Part shown: one piece after another, positions 7,880-16,339 of the stretch
How the letters are laid out: each line of letters opens with the position of its first letter
How positions within the stretch are numbered: the stretch's first letter is position 1
NCBI GenBank assembly: GCA_031177735.1
Contig: JAPSKJ010000001.1
Location: forward strand, 1-45,729
Direction: 5' to 3'
DNA length: 45,729 nucleotides
From: Nocardioides sp.
GTDB taxonomy: Bacteria > Actinomycetota > Actinomycetes > Propionibacteriales > Nocardioidaceae
Program-made: the position numbers and the translations under genes
Notes under the pieces: generated by a model
The model's database searches: none
The model's input: only the letters and a program-made list of their open reading frames with translations
Told to the model about the DNA's origin: nothing

Positions 7880-8692
7880 ATGGCCGACTCATCCACCACC
7901 GCCGGGGACGACCCGGCGACGCACCCCGGAACCGCCGTCGTCACCGGCGCCTCGAGCGGCATCGGCCGCGCCCTGGCCCGGAAGTTCGCCCAGCACGGCC
8001 ACGACCTCGTCATCGCGGCCGACGAGCCGGAGATCGAGGACGCCGCCCGCGAGCTGGAGGGTCTCGGCGCCTCGGTGCGGGCGGTGCAGGTCGACCTCGC
8101 CACGGCGGACGGCGTCGAGGCGCTGTACGCGGCCCTCCCGTCGGACTCCGTCACCGCGCTGGCGCTCAACGCCGGGATCGGCGTCTCGGGCAGGTTCGAC
8201 CGGACCGATGTCGCGGACCATCTCCGGCTCGTGGACCTCAACGTCCGCTCCGCGGTGCACCTGGCCGGGCTGGTGGTGCCGGGCATGGTGGCCCGCGGTC
8301 GGGGGCGCATCCTGATCACCTCCTCGATCGCTGCGACCGGCCCCGGGCCTTACCACTCGACCTACGCCGCCTCGAAGGCCTTCGGCCACATCTTCGCCGA
8401 GGGCATCCGCCACGAGCTCAAGGGCACCGGCGTCACCGTCACCTCCCTCATGCCCGGGCCGACCGACACCGCCTTCTTCGAGCGCGCCGACATGCTCGAC
8501 ACCCGCATCGCGCAAGGGCCGAAGGACGACGCTGACGACGTCGCCGCCGATGCCTTCGACGCCCTGATGGCAGGCAAGGACCGCGTCGTCGCCGGCGCGC
8601 GGCGCAACTGGGTGCAGGCCGAGCTCAGCTCCCACCTGCCCGACGTCGTCACGGCTCCGCTGATGGCGACCCTGACGAAGCCACGGGGTTAG
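7880..8692 (+). CDS. Short-chain dehydrogenase/reductase
   Basis: A 270-residue classical SDR. The nucleotide-binding motif TGASSGIG is at 22-29, NAG at 97-99, Ser149 in the ITSS strand, and Tyr162 with Lys166 in YAASK form the catalytic set. Asp-rich residues after strand 2 (AADEPE) suggest NAD(H) over NADP(H), a weak inference. It is a lone plus-strand gene between two minus-strand runs, divergent from the esterase and convergent with the comB-like gene. No pathway partner is visible, so the substrate cannot be named. Confidence 0.88.
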   Translation: MADSSTTAGDDPATHPGTAVVTGASSGIGRALARKFAQHGHDLVIAADEPEIEDAARELEGLGASVRAVQVDLATADGVEALYAALPSDSVTALALNAGIGVSGRFDRTDVADHLRLVDLNVRSAVHLAGLVVPGMVARGRGRILITSSIAATGPGPYHSTYAASKAFGHIFAEGIRHELKGTGVTVTSLMPGPTDTAFFERADMLDTRIAQGPKDDADDVAADAFDALMAGKDRVVAGARRNWVQAELSSHLPDVVTAPLMATLTKPRG

Positions 8693-8711
8693 CACCCGAC
8701 GGCGCCACTCC

Positions 8712-9473
8712 TCACCGAGCCGCCCGCCGGAACACGCCTGCCTCGAGCACCGGAACCCCGCCGCTGACGTCGAGCGAGGCGGCCATGACCACGTCCGCCG
8801 CATAGCCCTTCGCGCCGAGCTCGCGCCCCGACGCGCAGGCACGCAGGGCGCTGAGGGGGTCGTCCTCGACCACGCCGAAGGCAGCGACCGCCGCACCGGC
8901 CTCCGGGCTCATCTCACCGACGCCTGCGTCGGTGAGGGCCGCGAGCAACGCGCCCGCCCCCCAGAGGTCCTCGACGGCCGGGCGGAGGGTGCCGTCCGGC
9001 CAGCGCTCGCCAGCGGCGACGACGGCCACCGTGGCTCCCTCGCGCAGCCGCGGGAGCAGCCAGCGGGCGACGGCCGCGCGGTTGCGCAGGGAGGCGCCGA
9101 CCACGACCGAGCCCTCCGCGGCGAGAGAGGTCGCGACCGTCGAGCCGTTCGGGGATGGCAGCACCACCCGGCGGATTCCGGCGACGGCCTGCATCGCCGC
9201 CGGGGAGAGCGTCACCCGGCCGTCGCCCGGAGTGCTGTCCTGCCGCCCGACGGCCAGCACGGCGTCGTACTCCTCCGCGACCCGGGCGGCCCGCACGTCG
9301 TGCCACGGCAGCGGGACGACCTCGATGTCGCGGTCGATCGCCACGGTCAGGGTGGTCGTGAAGGACAGCACGTCGACGACCACGGCGAGGTCCGCCGGCG
9401 TGAGCGCCGCGGCGCCACTCGGCCCCCAGTCCAGCCGGACCGGGTAGGCCCGCTGGCGGTGCGCGGCGTCCAT
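8712..9473 (-). CDS. ComB-like 2-phosphosulfolactate phosphatase family protein
   Basis: A 253-residue protein of the 2-phosphosulfolactate phosphatase (ComB) family. It shows the N-terminal VVVDVLSFTTTLT segment with a conserved Asp, the LPSPNGST motif near 120-128, and a C-terminal ACASGRELGAKGY segment. The family removes phosphate from 2-phosphosulfolactate in coenzyme M synthesis in archaea. In actinobacteria no such pathway is expected, and no sulfolactate gene is near, so the real substrate may differ. It starts 5 bases after the rdgB stop, so it is probably co-transcribed with rph and rdgB. Confidence 0.8.
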   Translation of the reverse strand: MDAAHRQRAYPVRLDWGPSGAAALTPADLAVVVDVLSFTTTLTVAIDRDIEVVPLPWHDVRAARVAEEYDAVLAVGRQDSTPGDGRVTLSPAAMQAVAGIRRVVLPSPNGSTVATSLAAEGSVVVGASLRNRAAVARWLLPRLREGATVAVVAAGERWPDGTLRPAVEDLWGAGALLAALTDAGVGEMSPEAGAAVAAFGVVEDDPLSALRACASGRELGAKGYAADVVMAASLDVSGGVPVLEAGVFRRAAR

Positions 9474-9478
9474 GCGGC

Positions 9479-10096
9479 TCAGCCGAGCAGCTCCGCGACC
9501 TGCGGGGCGATCTCGCGCAGCGCCTTGCCGCGGTGGGAGATGGCGTCCTTGTCCTCGACCGTGAGCTCGGCGGTGGTCAGCCCCGGGCGGTCGTCGGCGA
9601 CGAAGAGGACGTCGTAGCCGAAGCCTCCACTCCCCCGGACCTCGCGGAGGACACGGCCGTCCATCCGGCCCTCGACGACGACGCTCCGTTCAGCGCCCTC
9701 GGCGTCGGCGTACACGAACGCGACCGCGCAGACGAAGTGCGCGCCACGCCGCTCGTCCGGGACGTCGGCGAGCTGGGCGAGCAGCAGCTCGTTGTTGCGG
9801 GCGTCGGACTTGGGCGGGCCGGACCACCGGGCGGAGAGCACCCCGGGCATGCCGTTGAGTGCGTCGACGCAGAGCCCCGAGTCGTCGGCGACGGTCGGCA
9901 GACCGGTGGCGGTGAAGCCGGCGCGGGCCTTGAGCAGCGCGTTGCCGGCGAAGGTGGGCGCATCCTCGACCGGCTCGTCGTAGAACTCGACGTCGTCGAG
10001 TCCGACGATCTCCACGGCAGGCAGGTGCGCCCGCAGGATCCGGTCCATCTCCTGCAGCTTCTTGGCGTTGCGGGAGGCGACGAAGATCCTCGTCAT
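9479..10096 (-). CDS. rdgB: Non-canonical purine NTP pyrophosphatase (RdgB/HAM1)
   Basis: A 205-residue Ham1-family enzyme that hydrolyses ITP, dITP and XTP to monophosphates, cleaning the nucleotide pool. The N-terminal VASRNAKKLQEM matches the family's substrate loop. DDSGLCVDALNGMPG carries the catalytic Asp pair, and SHRGKAL is the C-terminal purine-binding motif. A GAGAGG ribosome site lies 5 bases before the ATG. It follows rph by 31 bases, the same order as Rv1340-Rv1341 in M. tuberculosis. Confidence 0.96.
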   Translation of the reverse strand: MTRIFVASRNAKKLQEMDRILRAHLPAVEIVGLDDVEFYDEPVEDAPTFAGNALLKARAGFTATGLPTVADDSGLCVDALNGMPGVLSARWSGPPKSDARNNELLLAQLADVPDERRGAHFVCAVAFVYADAEGAERSVVVEGRMDGRVLREVRGSGGFGYDVLFVADDRPGLTTAELTVEDKDAISHRGKALREIAPQVAELLG

Positions 10097-10127
10097 CGGC
10101 GGCCTCTCGCCGGGGATCGGTGGCCGC

Positions 10128-10850
<723 letters not shown>

Positions 10851-10858
10851 GGAGGCCC

Positions 10859-10864
10859 ACCCTA
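10859..10864 (-). promoter_or_regulatory. -10 box TAGGGT upstream of rph
   Basis: TAGGGT on the minus strand is 8 bases before ATG 10850. It lies at the 3' end of the SGNH hydrolase gene region (stop 10862), so rph has its own promoter overlapping the preceding stop. Confidence 0.5.
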
Positions 10865-11719
10865 GGCGACCGGGACGACCGGCTCCCCGTCGGCTGCGGG
10901 CCGGGCACCCGGCCGGCCGCCCGCACCGGCCGCGACGGCAGGTGCGACCGCGGCGGGGGTCACCGGCCGGCGTACCTCCGTCAGCGCGAGCCGGACCGCC
11001 CACGGGCCGAGGTCGCGGGCTCGCCGGCCCAGCCAGGGCGCACCCTCGGCGACGATCCAGGCCAGGTCCCGCCGCCAGTTGGGGGCGATGCCGCCGGCCG
11101 GGTCGAGGGCCGGCAGCTCGAAGCGGTAGCCGGCGCGCTGCAGCTCGGTGCCGAAGCTGCGCGCGAGCAGCCGGTGACCCAGCTCGGAGGGGTGCATCCG
11201 GTCGACCGACCAGAACCTGCGGTCCCACACCTCGGGCCGCTGGGCGAGGTCGACGCGGATGCCGCCGTAGGTGGCGTGGACGTCGTCCCACACCTCGTTG
11301 AGCTGCTCGAGGCGGCGGTGGAGCGGTCGACGCAGCACGCCGGGGAGACCCAGCACCGCTGCGTGGTCGTGGAAGCGCGCCGTCATCAGCACCGCGCCCT
11401 GCCCGGTCAGCGCGCCGGCCATGGCGAACAGGTCGTCGCGGACCCGTCCGGGGTCCCAGCACGACTTGAGCGTGTCGTTGACCCCCACCATCAGTGAGGC
11501 GAGGTCGGGCCGATGGGCCAGCGCATCGTCGATCTGGCCGCTGCGCACGCTCGCCGCGGTCGCGCCGGAGACGGCCAGGTTGCAGAAGGAGACGTCGTAG
11601 GTCGTGCCGAGAGCCTCGGCGAGCAGCCGGGCCCATCCCCGCCAACCGCCGGGGACGGGATCGCCGATGCCGAACGTCGTGCTGTCGCCGAGTGCGGCGA
11701 ACCTGAGGTACCCGCTCAC
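10862..11719 (-). CDS. SGNH/GDSL-family hydrolase
   Basis: A 285-residue SGNH hydrolase. Block I is AALGDSTTFGIGD with Ser13. Block II Gly lies in NLAVSGAT near 52, block III is VGVNDT with Asn81, and block V DRMHP gives Asp173 and His176, so all four family residues are present. It probably deacylates a lipid or carbohydrate ester. The last 40 residues are Pro/Ala-rich and low complexity. No signal peptide is visible. GTG 11719 has GGGAG about 9 bases upstream, and that GGGAG is the 3' arm of a perfect 12-bp hairpin (11729-11756), so translation may be gated. Confidence 0.88.
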   Translation of the reverse strand: MSGYLRFAALGDSTTFGIGDPVPGGWRGWARLLAEALGTTYDVSFCNLAVSGATAASVRSGQIDDALAHRPDLASLMVGVNDTLKSCWDPGRVRDDLFAMAGALTGQGAVLMTARFHDHAAVLGLPGVLRRPLHRRLEQLNEVWDDVHATYGGIRVDLAQRPEVWDRRFWSVDRMHPSELGHRLLARSFGTELQRAGYRFELPALDPAGGIAPNWRRDLAWIVAEGAPWLGRRARDLGPWAVRLALTEVRRPVTPAAVAPAVAAGAGGRPGARPAADGEPVVPVA

Positions 11720-11728
11720 GACCACGAG

Positions 11729-11756
11729 GCTCCCGGCCGTGGGTACGGCCGGGAGC
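11729..11756 (-). terminator. 12-bp perfect hairpin; terminator and/or ribosome-site lock
   Basis: GCTCCCGGCCGT, a GGGT/ACCC loop and its exact complement form a 12-bp perfect stem. It sits 61 bases past the ABC permease stop on the same strand, as a terminator would. Its 3' arm supplies the GGGAG that would be the ribosome site of the SGNH gene 9 bases later. It could end transcription, sequester translation, or both. No T-tract follows. Confidence 0.65.
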
Positions 11757-11816
11757 CCCTGTGGTGTCGTGTCCGGCAACGCTCGGTGAAGGCTGGGGCG
11801 TCGCCGGTCGTGCCGG

Positions 11817-12656
11817 CTACTTGATCTCGGCGCGCAGGATGCGACTGAGCCCGACGCCCAGAGGGACCACCAGCCACAGGAACGTGGCGGAGGCCAGCCG
11901 GGCCCAGGCCAGCCCGTCGACGGTCGTCGGGTCGCCGTTGGGCCAGAACTCGGACATGAACGGCGTCGCCGCGTAGCTGAAGTCGAGCCACGGGATCACG
12001 TCGCGGAACCAGCCGAAGGCGAAGTACAAGATGCTGTACGCGATGAGTGGCAGGATCAGCGTGATGATGTAGTAGACCGCGATCGCGGCCGGGGTCGAGA
12101 TGATGCACATCGCCAGTCCGAACGCGGTGACGAAGGCGAGCACCTGCACGACGACCGACACGAACAGCTTCTGGCCGTCGACGGACCAGGACGGCGAGTA
12201 GTCCTGACCGGCGGCGACGACGACGTTGGCGATGGCCGCGCAGATCGCCGCGACCACCAGCGTCGCGAACGCCATCAGGACGGCCACCACGAGCTTGGCG
12301 AGCAGCACCTTGAGCCGGCTGGGCTCGAGGGCGAACGTCACCATGTTGGTGCGCTGCCCCCACTCGCTGGACACGATCGTGATCGCGAACACCGGCACGA
12401 GCAGCGAGACCGGGATCAGCATGACCTGCAGGTACAGGTCCTCGAAGCCGATCTCGGTGCTGCCCATGTCGCTGAGCAGGCCGACCAGCGAGACGCCGAG
12501 GAGCGTGAGGAGGACCAGGATCCCGGTGATCAGCAGGAGCCAGAACCCGCCACGGGTGTCGGTCATCTTGCGCCACTCGACCCGGACCAGGCGGAGGAAG
12601 GGCACCGCGGGGGTGCGCGAGACGTCGAGGGTGAGCGGTGCGGTCGAGGTGGTCAT
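11817..12656 (-). CDS. ABC-2-type transporter permease
   Basis: A 279-residue membrane permease with about six hydrophobic segments: roughly residues 35-58, 75-98, 118-145, 162-185, 190-210 and 248-270. The N-terminal LRLVRVEWRKMTDTRGGFWLL is typical of ABC-2 permeases, an amphipathic elbow before helix 1. It pairs with the ATPase encoded just upstream; the two overlap by 4 bp (ATGA), and GAAGGGA lies before the start. The pair is divergent from a NarL-type two-component system, a layout common for antibiotic or envelope-stress exporters. The substrate is unknown. Confidence 0.87.
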   Translation of the reverse strand: MTTSTAPLTLDVSRTPAVPFLRLVRVEWRKMTDTRGGFWLLLITGILVLLTLLGVSLVGLLSDMGSTEIGFEDLYLQVMLIPVSLLVPVFAITIVSSEWGQRTNMVTFALEPSRLKVLLAKLVVAVLMAFATLVVAAICAAIANVVVAAGQDYSPSWSVDGQKLFVSVVVQVLAFVTAFGLAMCIISTPAAIAVYYIITLILPLIAYSILYFAFGWFRDVIPWLDFSYAATPFMSEFWPNGDPTTVDGLAWARLASATFLWLVVPLGVGLSRILRAEIK

Positions 12657-13588
12657 GCGACGGTCCCTTCAGGGGTCGGGGCCTGCAGGCTGGTGGGCGC
12701 CTCGCGCTGGGTGGAGGCGGTGAGCTCGAGGAACAGGTTCTCCAGGCCGCCCTCGGCGGCGCGGAGGTCGGTCAGGACGATGCCCCGCTCGGCCGCGGTG
12801 CGGCCGACCTCGACGGGTTGGGCGGTCACCCGCAGCCCCTCGCCGGCGGGGGTGACGCTGAAGCCGCGCTGGCGAAGCGCCGTGGCGAGGGCCTCGTTGT
12901 CCAGGGCGGTCACCAGGCTCTCGTCGTGGGCGCTGTTGGCGAGGAGCGACTTCTTGTCGCCCTGCGCGACGATGCGTCCGTTGCCGATCAGCACCATCTC
13001 GTCGGCGATCAGCTCGACCTCGTTGAGCAGGTGGCTGGACAGCAGCACGGTGCCGCCCCGGTCGGCGTAGGACTTCAGCAGCCCGCGCATCCAGCGGATG
13101 CCGGCCGGGTCGAGGCCGTTGGCCGGCTCGTCGAGGATGAGGACCTCCGGGTCACCCAGCAGGGCGTGGGCGATGCCGAGCCGCTGCTTCATGCCGAGGG
13201 AGTAGTTCTTCAGCCGCCGCTTCGACTCCGCCGGCGTGAGGGAGACCAGCTCGAGCATCTCGTCGATCCGCGACTTCGGCAGCCCCATCGTCTCCGCACC
13301 GATGGTGAGGATCTCCCGGCCGGTCCGACCCGCGTGCTGGGCGGAGGCGTCGAGCAGCACGCCGACGTGCCGGCCGGGGTTGGGGATGTCCTTGAAGTCG
13401 TATCCCCCGATGCTCACCCGGCCGCTGGTCGCCGGCGTCAGCCCGACCATGATCCGCATGGTCGTGGTCTTGCCGGCGCCGTTGGGGCCCAAGAAGCCGG
13501 TGACCCGCCCGGGGCGGCACTCGAAGCTCACGTTGTCGACGGCGACGAAGGCGCCGTACTTCCTGGTCAGGTTCTCGACCTTGATCAT
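12653..13588 (-). CDS. ABC transporter ATP-binding protein
   Basis: A 311-residue ABC ATPase. Walker A GPNGAGKTT is at 34-42. The signature loop is YSLGMKQR instead of canonical LSGGQ, a variant frequent in ABC-2 ATPases. Walker B is LILDEPANGLDP, and the switch His is in LLSSHLL. A 90-residue C-terminal extension resembles the regulatory domain of drug-export ATPases. I chose ATG 13588: it begins MIKVENLTRKYG, the normal family start, and CAGGCT lies 7 bases upstream. An earlier in-frame start would add 12 unconserved residues. It forms an exporter with the following permease. Confidence 0.93.
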   Translation of the reverse strand: MIKVENLTRKYGAFVAVDNVSFECRPGRVTGFLGPNGAGKTTTMRIMVGLTPATSGRVSIGGYDFKDIPNPGRHVGVLLDASAQHAGRTGREILTIGAETMGLPKSRIDEMLELVSLTPAESKRRLKNYSLGMKQRLGIAHALLGDPEVLILDEPANGLDPAGIRWMRGLLKSYADRGGTVLLSSHLLNEVELIADEMVLIGNGRIVAQGDKKSLLANSAHDESLVTALDNEALATALRQRGFSVTPAGEGLRVTAQPVEVGRTAAERGIVLTDLRAAEGGLENLFLELTASTQREAPTSLQAPTPEGTVA

Positions 13589-13595
13589 GGCGACC

Positions 13596-13601
13596 AGCCT
13601 G
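13596..13601 (-). promoter_or_regulatory. -10-like box CAGGCT for the ABC exporter
   Basis: CAGGCT on the minus strand keeps the most conserved A2 and T6 of TANNNT and lies 7 bases before ATG 13588. Confidence 0.4.
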
Positions 13602-13705
13602 CCGCTCCCGAGGCGCCCGCGCATCTGCCCTCGGTGTCGACACGCCGCGACTTCGGTAGGGGGTCCGCGCTACCCGGGGCGCCTGCCGCGCGCCCCGCCG
13701 GTCAC

Positions 13706-13711
13706 TAGCGT
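13706..13711 (+). promoter_or_regulatory. -10 box TAGCGT, leaderless histidine kinase start
   Basis: TAGCGT lies exactly 7 bases before GTG 13719. A GGTAG-N10-CTACC dyad at 13655-13674 sits just upstream, near the expected -35. Confidence 0.55.
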
Positions 13712-13718
13712 GTACGCC

Positions 13719-14870
13719 GTGTCCCGCTCGGCCCCCGACTACCAGCCGCCCCTGCGGCCCTGGGGCGTGTTCTGGCGCTACACGGGCTGCCTGCTGATCG
13801 GGGTGATGGTCTGGGTCGACTCCTTCACCGACCAGTGGCGTGACCACCGGGCGTGGGTGTGGGCGGCGCTGCTGGTGGCCGTCGTCGCGTTCGGGATCGT
13901 CCGCTACCGGCGACGCTATCCGCTGACCGTCGTGCTGGCGACCAACGCCCTGTCGATCTTCAGCGCCCTGGCCGCCGGTCCAGCACTCCTCGCGATCGTG
14001 TCCGTCGCCACCCGGCGCCGCTACCGGGAGATCGCGGTGACCGCCGTCATCTCGGTCGCCTCCGGTGTGCTGTACAGCGAGATGCCCGGCGGCCCCGAAG
14101 GCGCCCTCGTCGTCGACCTGAGCTTCAACGTCGCCATCACCGCCGCCATCCTCGGCTGGGGCATGTACCTCGGCTCGCGCCGCGAGCTGATCTGGACCCT
14201 GCGCCGGCGCGCGGAGACCGCGGAGGCCGAGCAGGCGCTGAGGGTCAGCCAGGCGCGGCTCAACGAGCGCCGCAGGATCGCTCGCGAGATGCACGACGTG
14301 CTCGCCCACCGCATCTCCCAGATCTCCCTCTACGCGGGGGCCCTCGGGTTCCGTGACGACCTCAGCGCCCAGGAGATGCGCGACAGCGTCGGGGTGATCC
14401 GAGAGAAGGCCCACGAGGCGCTCACCGACCTGCGCGCCGTGCTCGGCGTGCTGCGCGACACCGACGGCGAGCTCACGCCGCAGCCGACCTACGCCGATCT
14501 GTCCACCCTGGTCGCCGAGGCCGCGGTGGAGGGCATGGACGTCGACCTCAGCGACGAGATCGAGGCCACTCCCGAGGAGCCGCTGCCCGCCGCCGCCGGC
14601 CGCACCATCTACCGGTTCGTGCAGGAGGGCATCACCAACGCCCGCAAGCACGCCCCCGGCGCCCGCCTCCAGGTGCGCCTGTCCGGGTCGAAGGAGACGG
14701 GCATCGAGATCGAGCTGTCCAACCCGATCGGCTTCGGGTCCAGCACCCCGGGAGCCGGACTCGGCCTGGTCGGCCTGGCCGAGCGGGCGGACCTCGCCGG
14801 CGGCAGGCTCGAGCACACGGTGCGGTCGGGCACCTTCGTGCTCCGCGGATGGATACCGTGGGCCACGTGA
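13719..14870 (+). CDS. NarL-type sensor histidine kinase
   Basis: A 383-residue kinase with four to six membrane helices between residues 18 and 152 and no sizeable extracellular domain, so it probably senses within the membrane. A short coiled linker follows, then a HisKA_3 dimerisation domain with ERRRIAREMHDVLAHRIS (phospho-acceptor His192) and a C-terminal HATPase_c domain (FVQEGITNARKHA N-box; GAGLGLVGLAERA G-box). It is coupled to the next gene by a GTGA overlap and faces the ABC pair, which it probably controls. GTG 13719 has TAGCGT 7 bases upstream; an earlier GTG 12 bases away is possible. Confidence 0.92.
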   Translation: MSRSAPDYQPPLRPWGVFWRYTGCLLIGVMVWVDSFTDQWRDHRAWVWAALLVAVVAFGIVRYRRRYPLTVVLATNALSIFSALAAGPALLAIVSVATRRRYREIAVTAVISVASGVLYSEMPGGPEGALVVDLSFNVAITAAILGWGMYLGSRRELIWTLRRRAETAEAEQALRVSQARLNERRRIAREMHDVLAHRISQISLYAGALGFRDDLSAQEMRDSVGVIREKAHEALTDLRAVLGVLRDTDGELTPQPTYADLSTLVAEAAVEGMDVDLSDEIEATPEEPLPAAAGRTIYRFVQEGITNARKHAPGARLQVRLSGSKETGIEIELSNPIGFGSSTPGAGLGLVGLAERADLAGGRLEHTVRSGTFVLRGWIPWAT

Positions 14871-15544
14871 CCGATGCCTCCGCTCAGCCCGGCCCCATCC
14901 GGGTGGCGATCGTCGACGACGATCCGCTGGTCCGCTCCGCGCTCGGGCTCATGCTGGGCGGGCAGCCCGACCTCGAGGTCGTCGGTGAGGCGACCGATGG
15001 TGCCGACGCGGTGCCGCTGACGCGCTCGACCGACCCGGACGTGGTCCTCATGGACATCCGGATGCCACGGCTCAACGGCCTGGAGGCCACCCGGCAGCTG
15101 CACAGCCGCCCCGACCCGCCCCACATCATCGTGCTCACCACCTTCGACGCCGACGAGCACATCGTCGGCGCGCTCGCCGCCGGAGCCGACGGGTTCCTGC
15201 TCAAGGACACCCCGCCCGCCGAGATCGTGGCTGCCATCCGCAAGGTGGCCGACGGCGAGCCGATGCTGTCGCCCTCGGTGACGCGCACCCTGATCGACCG
15301 GATCCGCGCGGACCGGCCCGACGACCGGGAGGCCGAGGCGAAGAAGCGGCTGTCCTCGCTCACCGAGCGCGAGATGGACGTCGCGCTCGCTGTCGGCCGC
15401 GGGCTGAGCAACGCCGAGATCGCCGGCGAGCTCTACCTCTCGGTCCCGACCGTCAAGGCGCACGTCTCGCGGCTCTTCGACAAGCTCGGCGTCACCAACC
15501 GGGTGCAGATCGCCATCTGCGTGCACGACGCCGGGCTCGTCTGA
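14867..15544 (+). CDS. NarL/LuxR-family response regulator
   Basis: A 225-residue regulator. The receiver domain has the acidic cluster VDDD near 17-19, phospho-acceptor Asp63 in LMDIRMP, the switch Thr in VLTTFD and Lys in FLLKD. The C-terminal LuxR helix-turn-helix is LTEREMDVALAVGRGLSNAE followed by TVKAHVSRLFDKLG. GTG 14867 overlaps the kinase stop by 4 bp, which decides the start over the ATG at 14849. It is probably phosphorylated by that kinase and regulates the divergent exporter genes. Confidence 0.94.
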   Translation: MTDASAQPGPIRVAIVDDDPLVRSALGLMLGGQPDLEVVGEATDGADAVPLTRSTDPDVVLMDIRMPRLNGLEATRQLHSRPDPPHIIVLTTFDADEHIVGALAAGADGFLLKDTPPAEIVAAIRKVADGEPMLSPSVTRTLIDRIRADRPDDREAEAKKRLSSLTEREMDVALAVGRGLSNAEIAGELYLSVPTVKAHVSRLFDKLGVTNRVQIAICVHDAGLV

Positions 15545-15571
15545 CCCGGCTGGTCGACCTGCTCGGCTGCC

Positions 15572-16339
15572 TCAGAGGTCGTAGACGGCCCCGGCGACGG
15601 CCAGCTCGATCGGTCCGTCGTACGCCGCCCGGGCCTCGGCGAAGATGCCGTCCGGGTCGTGCCACGGCGGCACGTGGGTGACCACGGCCCGCTTGGCTCC
15701 GGCCTTCGCGGCGTACTCCCCCGCTTCCCGGCCGGTCAGGTGCAGGCTGGGCGGGTTGTCATCACCGTGCCGGAAGGACGCCTCGACCAGGAACAGGTCG
15801 GCGTCCTGGGCCATCTCCAACAGCGTGTCGGTGGGGCCGGTGTCGCCGCTGTAGGCGAGCACCCTGGTCTGCTCGCCCTCGCCTGTGGTGATGCGCATCC
15901 CGTAGGCCGGCACCGGGTGGTCGACCTCGTAGGGCGTGATGGCGAACGGCCCGACGCGGAACGGCTCCTTGTAGCGGTGGAACTCGAACTCCTCCTCCAT
16001 GCCGGGCTTGCGCGGGAGGTCGTAGGCACGGGCGAGCCGGCGGGCGGTGCGCTTGGGGCCCCACACGGGGATCTTCGGCTGCGCACCGGTGGGGTGGTAC
16101 TTGCGCAGGACGTAGTAGCTGGTCATGTCGACGCAGTGGTCGGCGTGCAGGTGGCTGAGCAGCACGGCGTCGAGGGCCAGCGGGTCGACGTACCGCTGCA
16201 GCGCGCCCAGCGCGCCGTTGCCCATGTCGAGCACGAGCGACCAGAGCCGGCCCTCGTGCTCCTCCTGGACCAGGTAGCAGCTGGCCGCGGAGTCCGGGCC
16301 GGGATAGGAGCCGGAGCACCCCACCACCGTCAGCTTCAT
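15572..16339 (-). CDS. Metallo-beta-lactamase-fold phosphodiesterase (Rv1339-like)
   Basis: A 255-residue protein of the RNase Z/class II phosphodiesterase-like MBL branch. The HLHADH metal motif is at 63-68. Further ligands lie in AYSGDTGPTD, the VEASF strand and VVTHVPPWHDP near the end. Its position next to murI and near rph is that of M. tuberculosis Rv1339, which has been reported as an atypical cAMP phosphodiesterase; the same activity here is an inference. The ATG overlaps the murI stop by 4 bp. Tyr and His residues in the SYYVLRKYHP segment may line the substrate pocket. Confidence 0.88.
   Translation of the reverse strand: MKLTVVGCSGSYPGPDSAASCYLVQEEHEGRLWSLVLDMGNGALGALQRYVDPLALDAVLLSHLHADHCVDMTSYYVLRKYHPTGAQPKIPVWGPKRTARRLARAYDLPRKPGMEEEFEFHRYKEPFRVGPFAITPYEVDHPVPAYGMRITTGEGEQTRVLAYSGDTGPTDTLLEMAQDADLFLVEASFRHGDDNPPSLHLTGREAGEYAAKAGAKRAVVTHVPPWHDPDGIFAEARAAYDGPIELAVAGAVYDL

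Noticed and set aside
13165..13205. Degenerate ABC signature YSLGMKQR as a sign of an inactive ATPase
   Set aside because: This variant is frequent in ABC-2 exporter ATPases, and Walker A and B are intact.
13152..14816. A 554-codon minus-strand frame opposite the first histidine kinase
   Set aside because: The real kinase motifs are on the plus strand; the 3' part of this frame is a shifted reading of the ABC ATPase.
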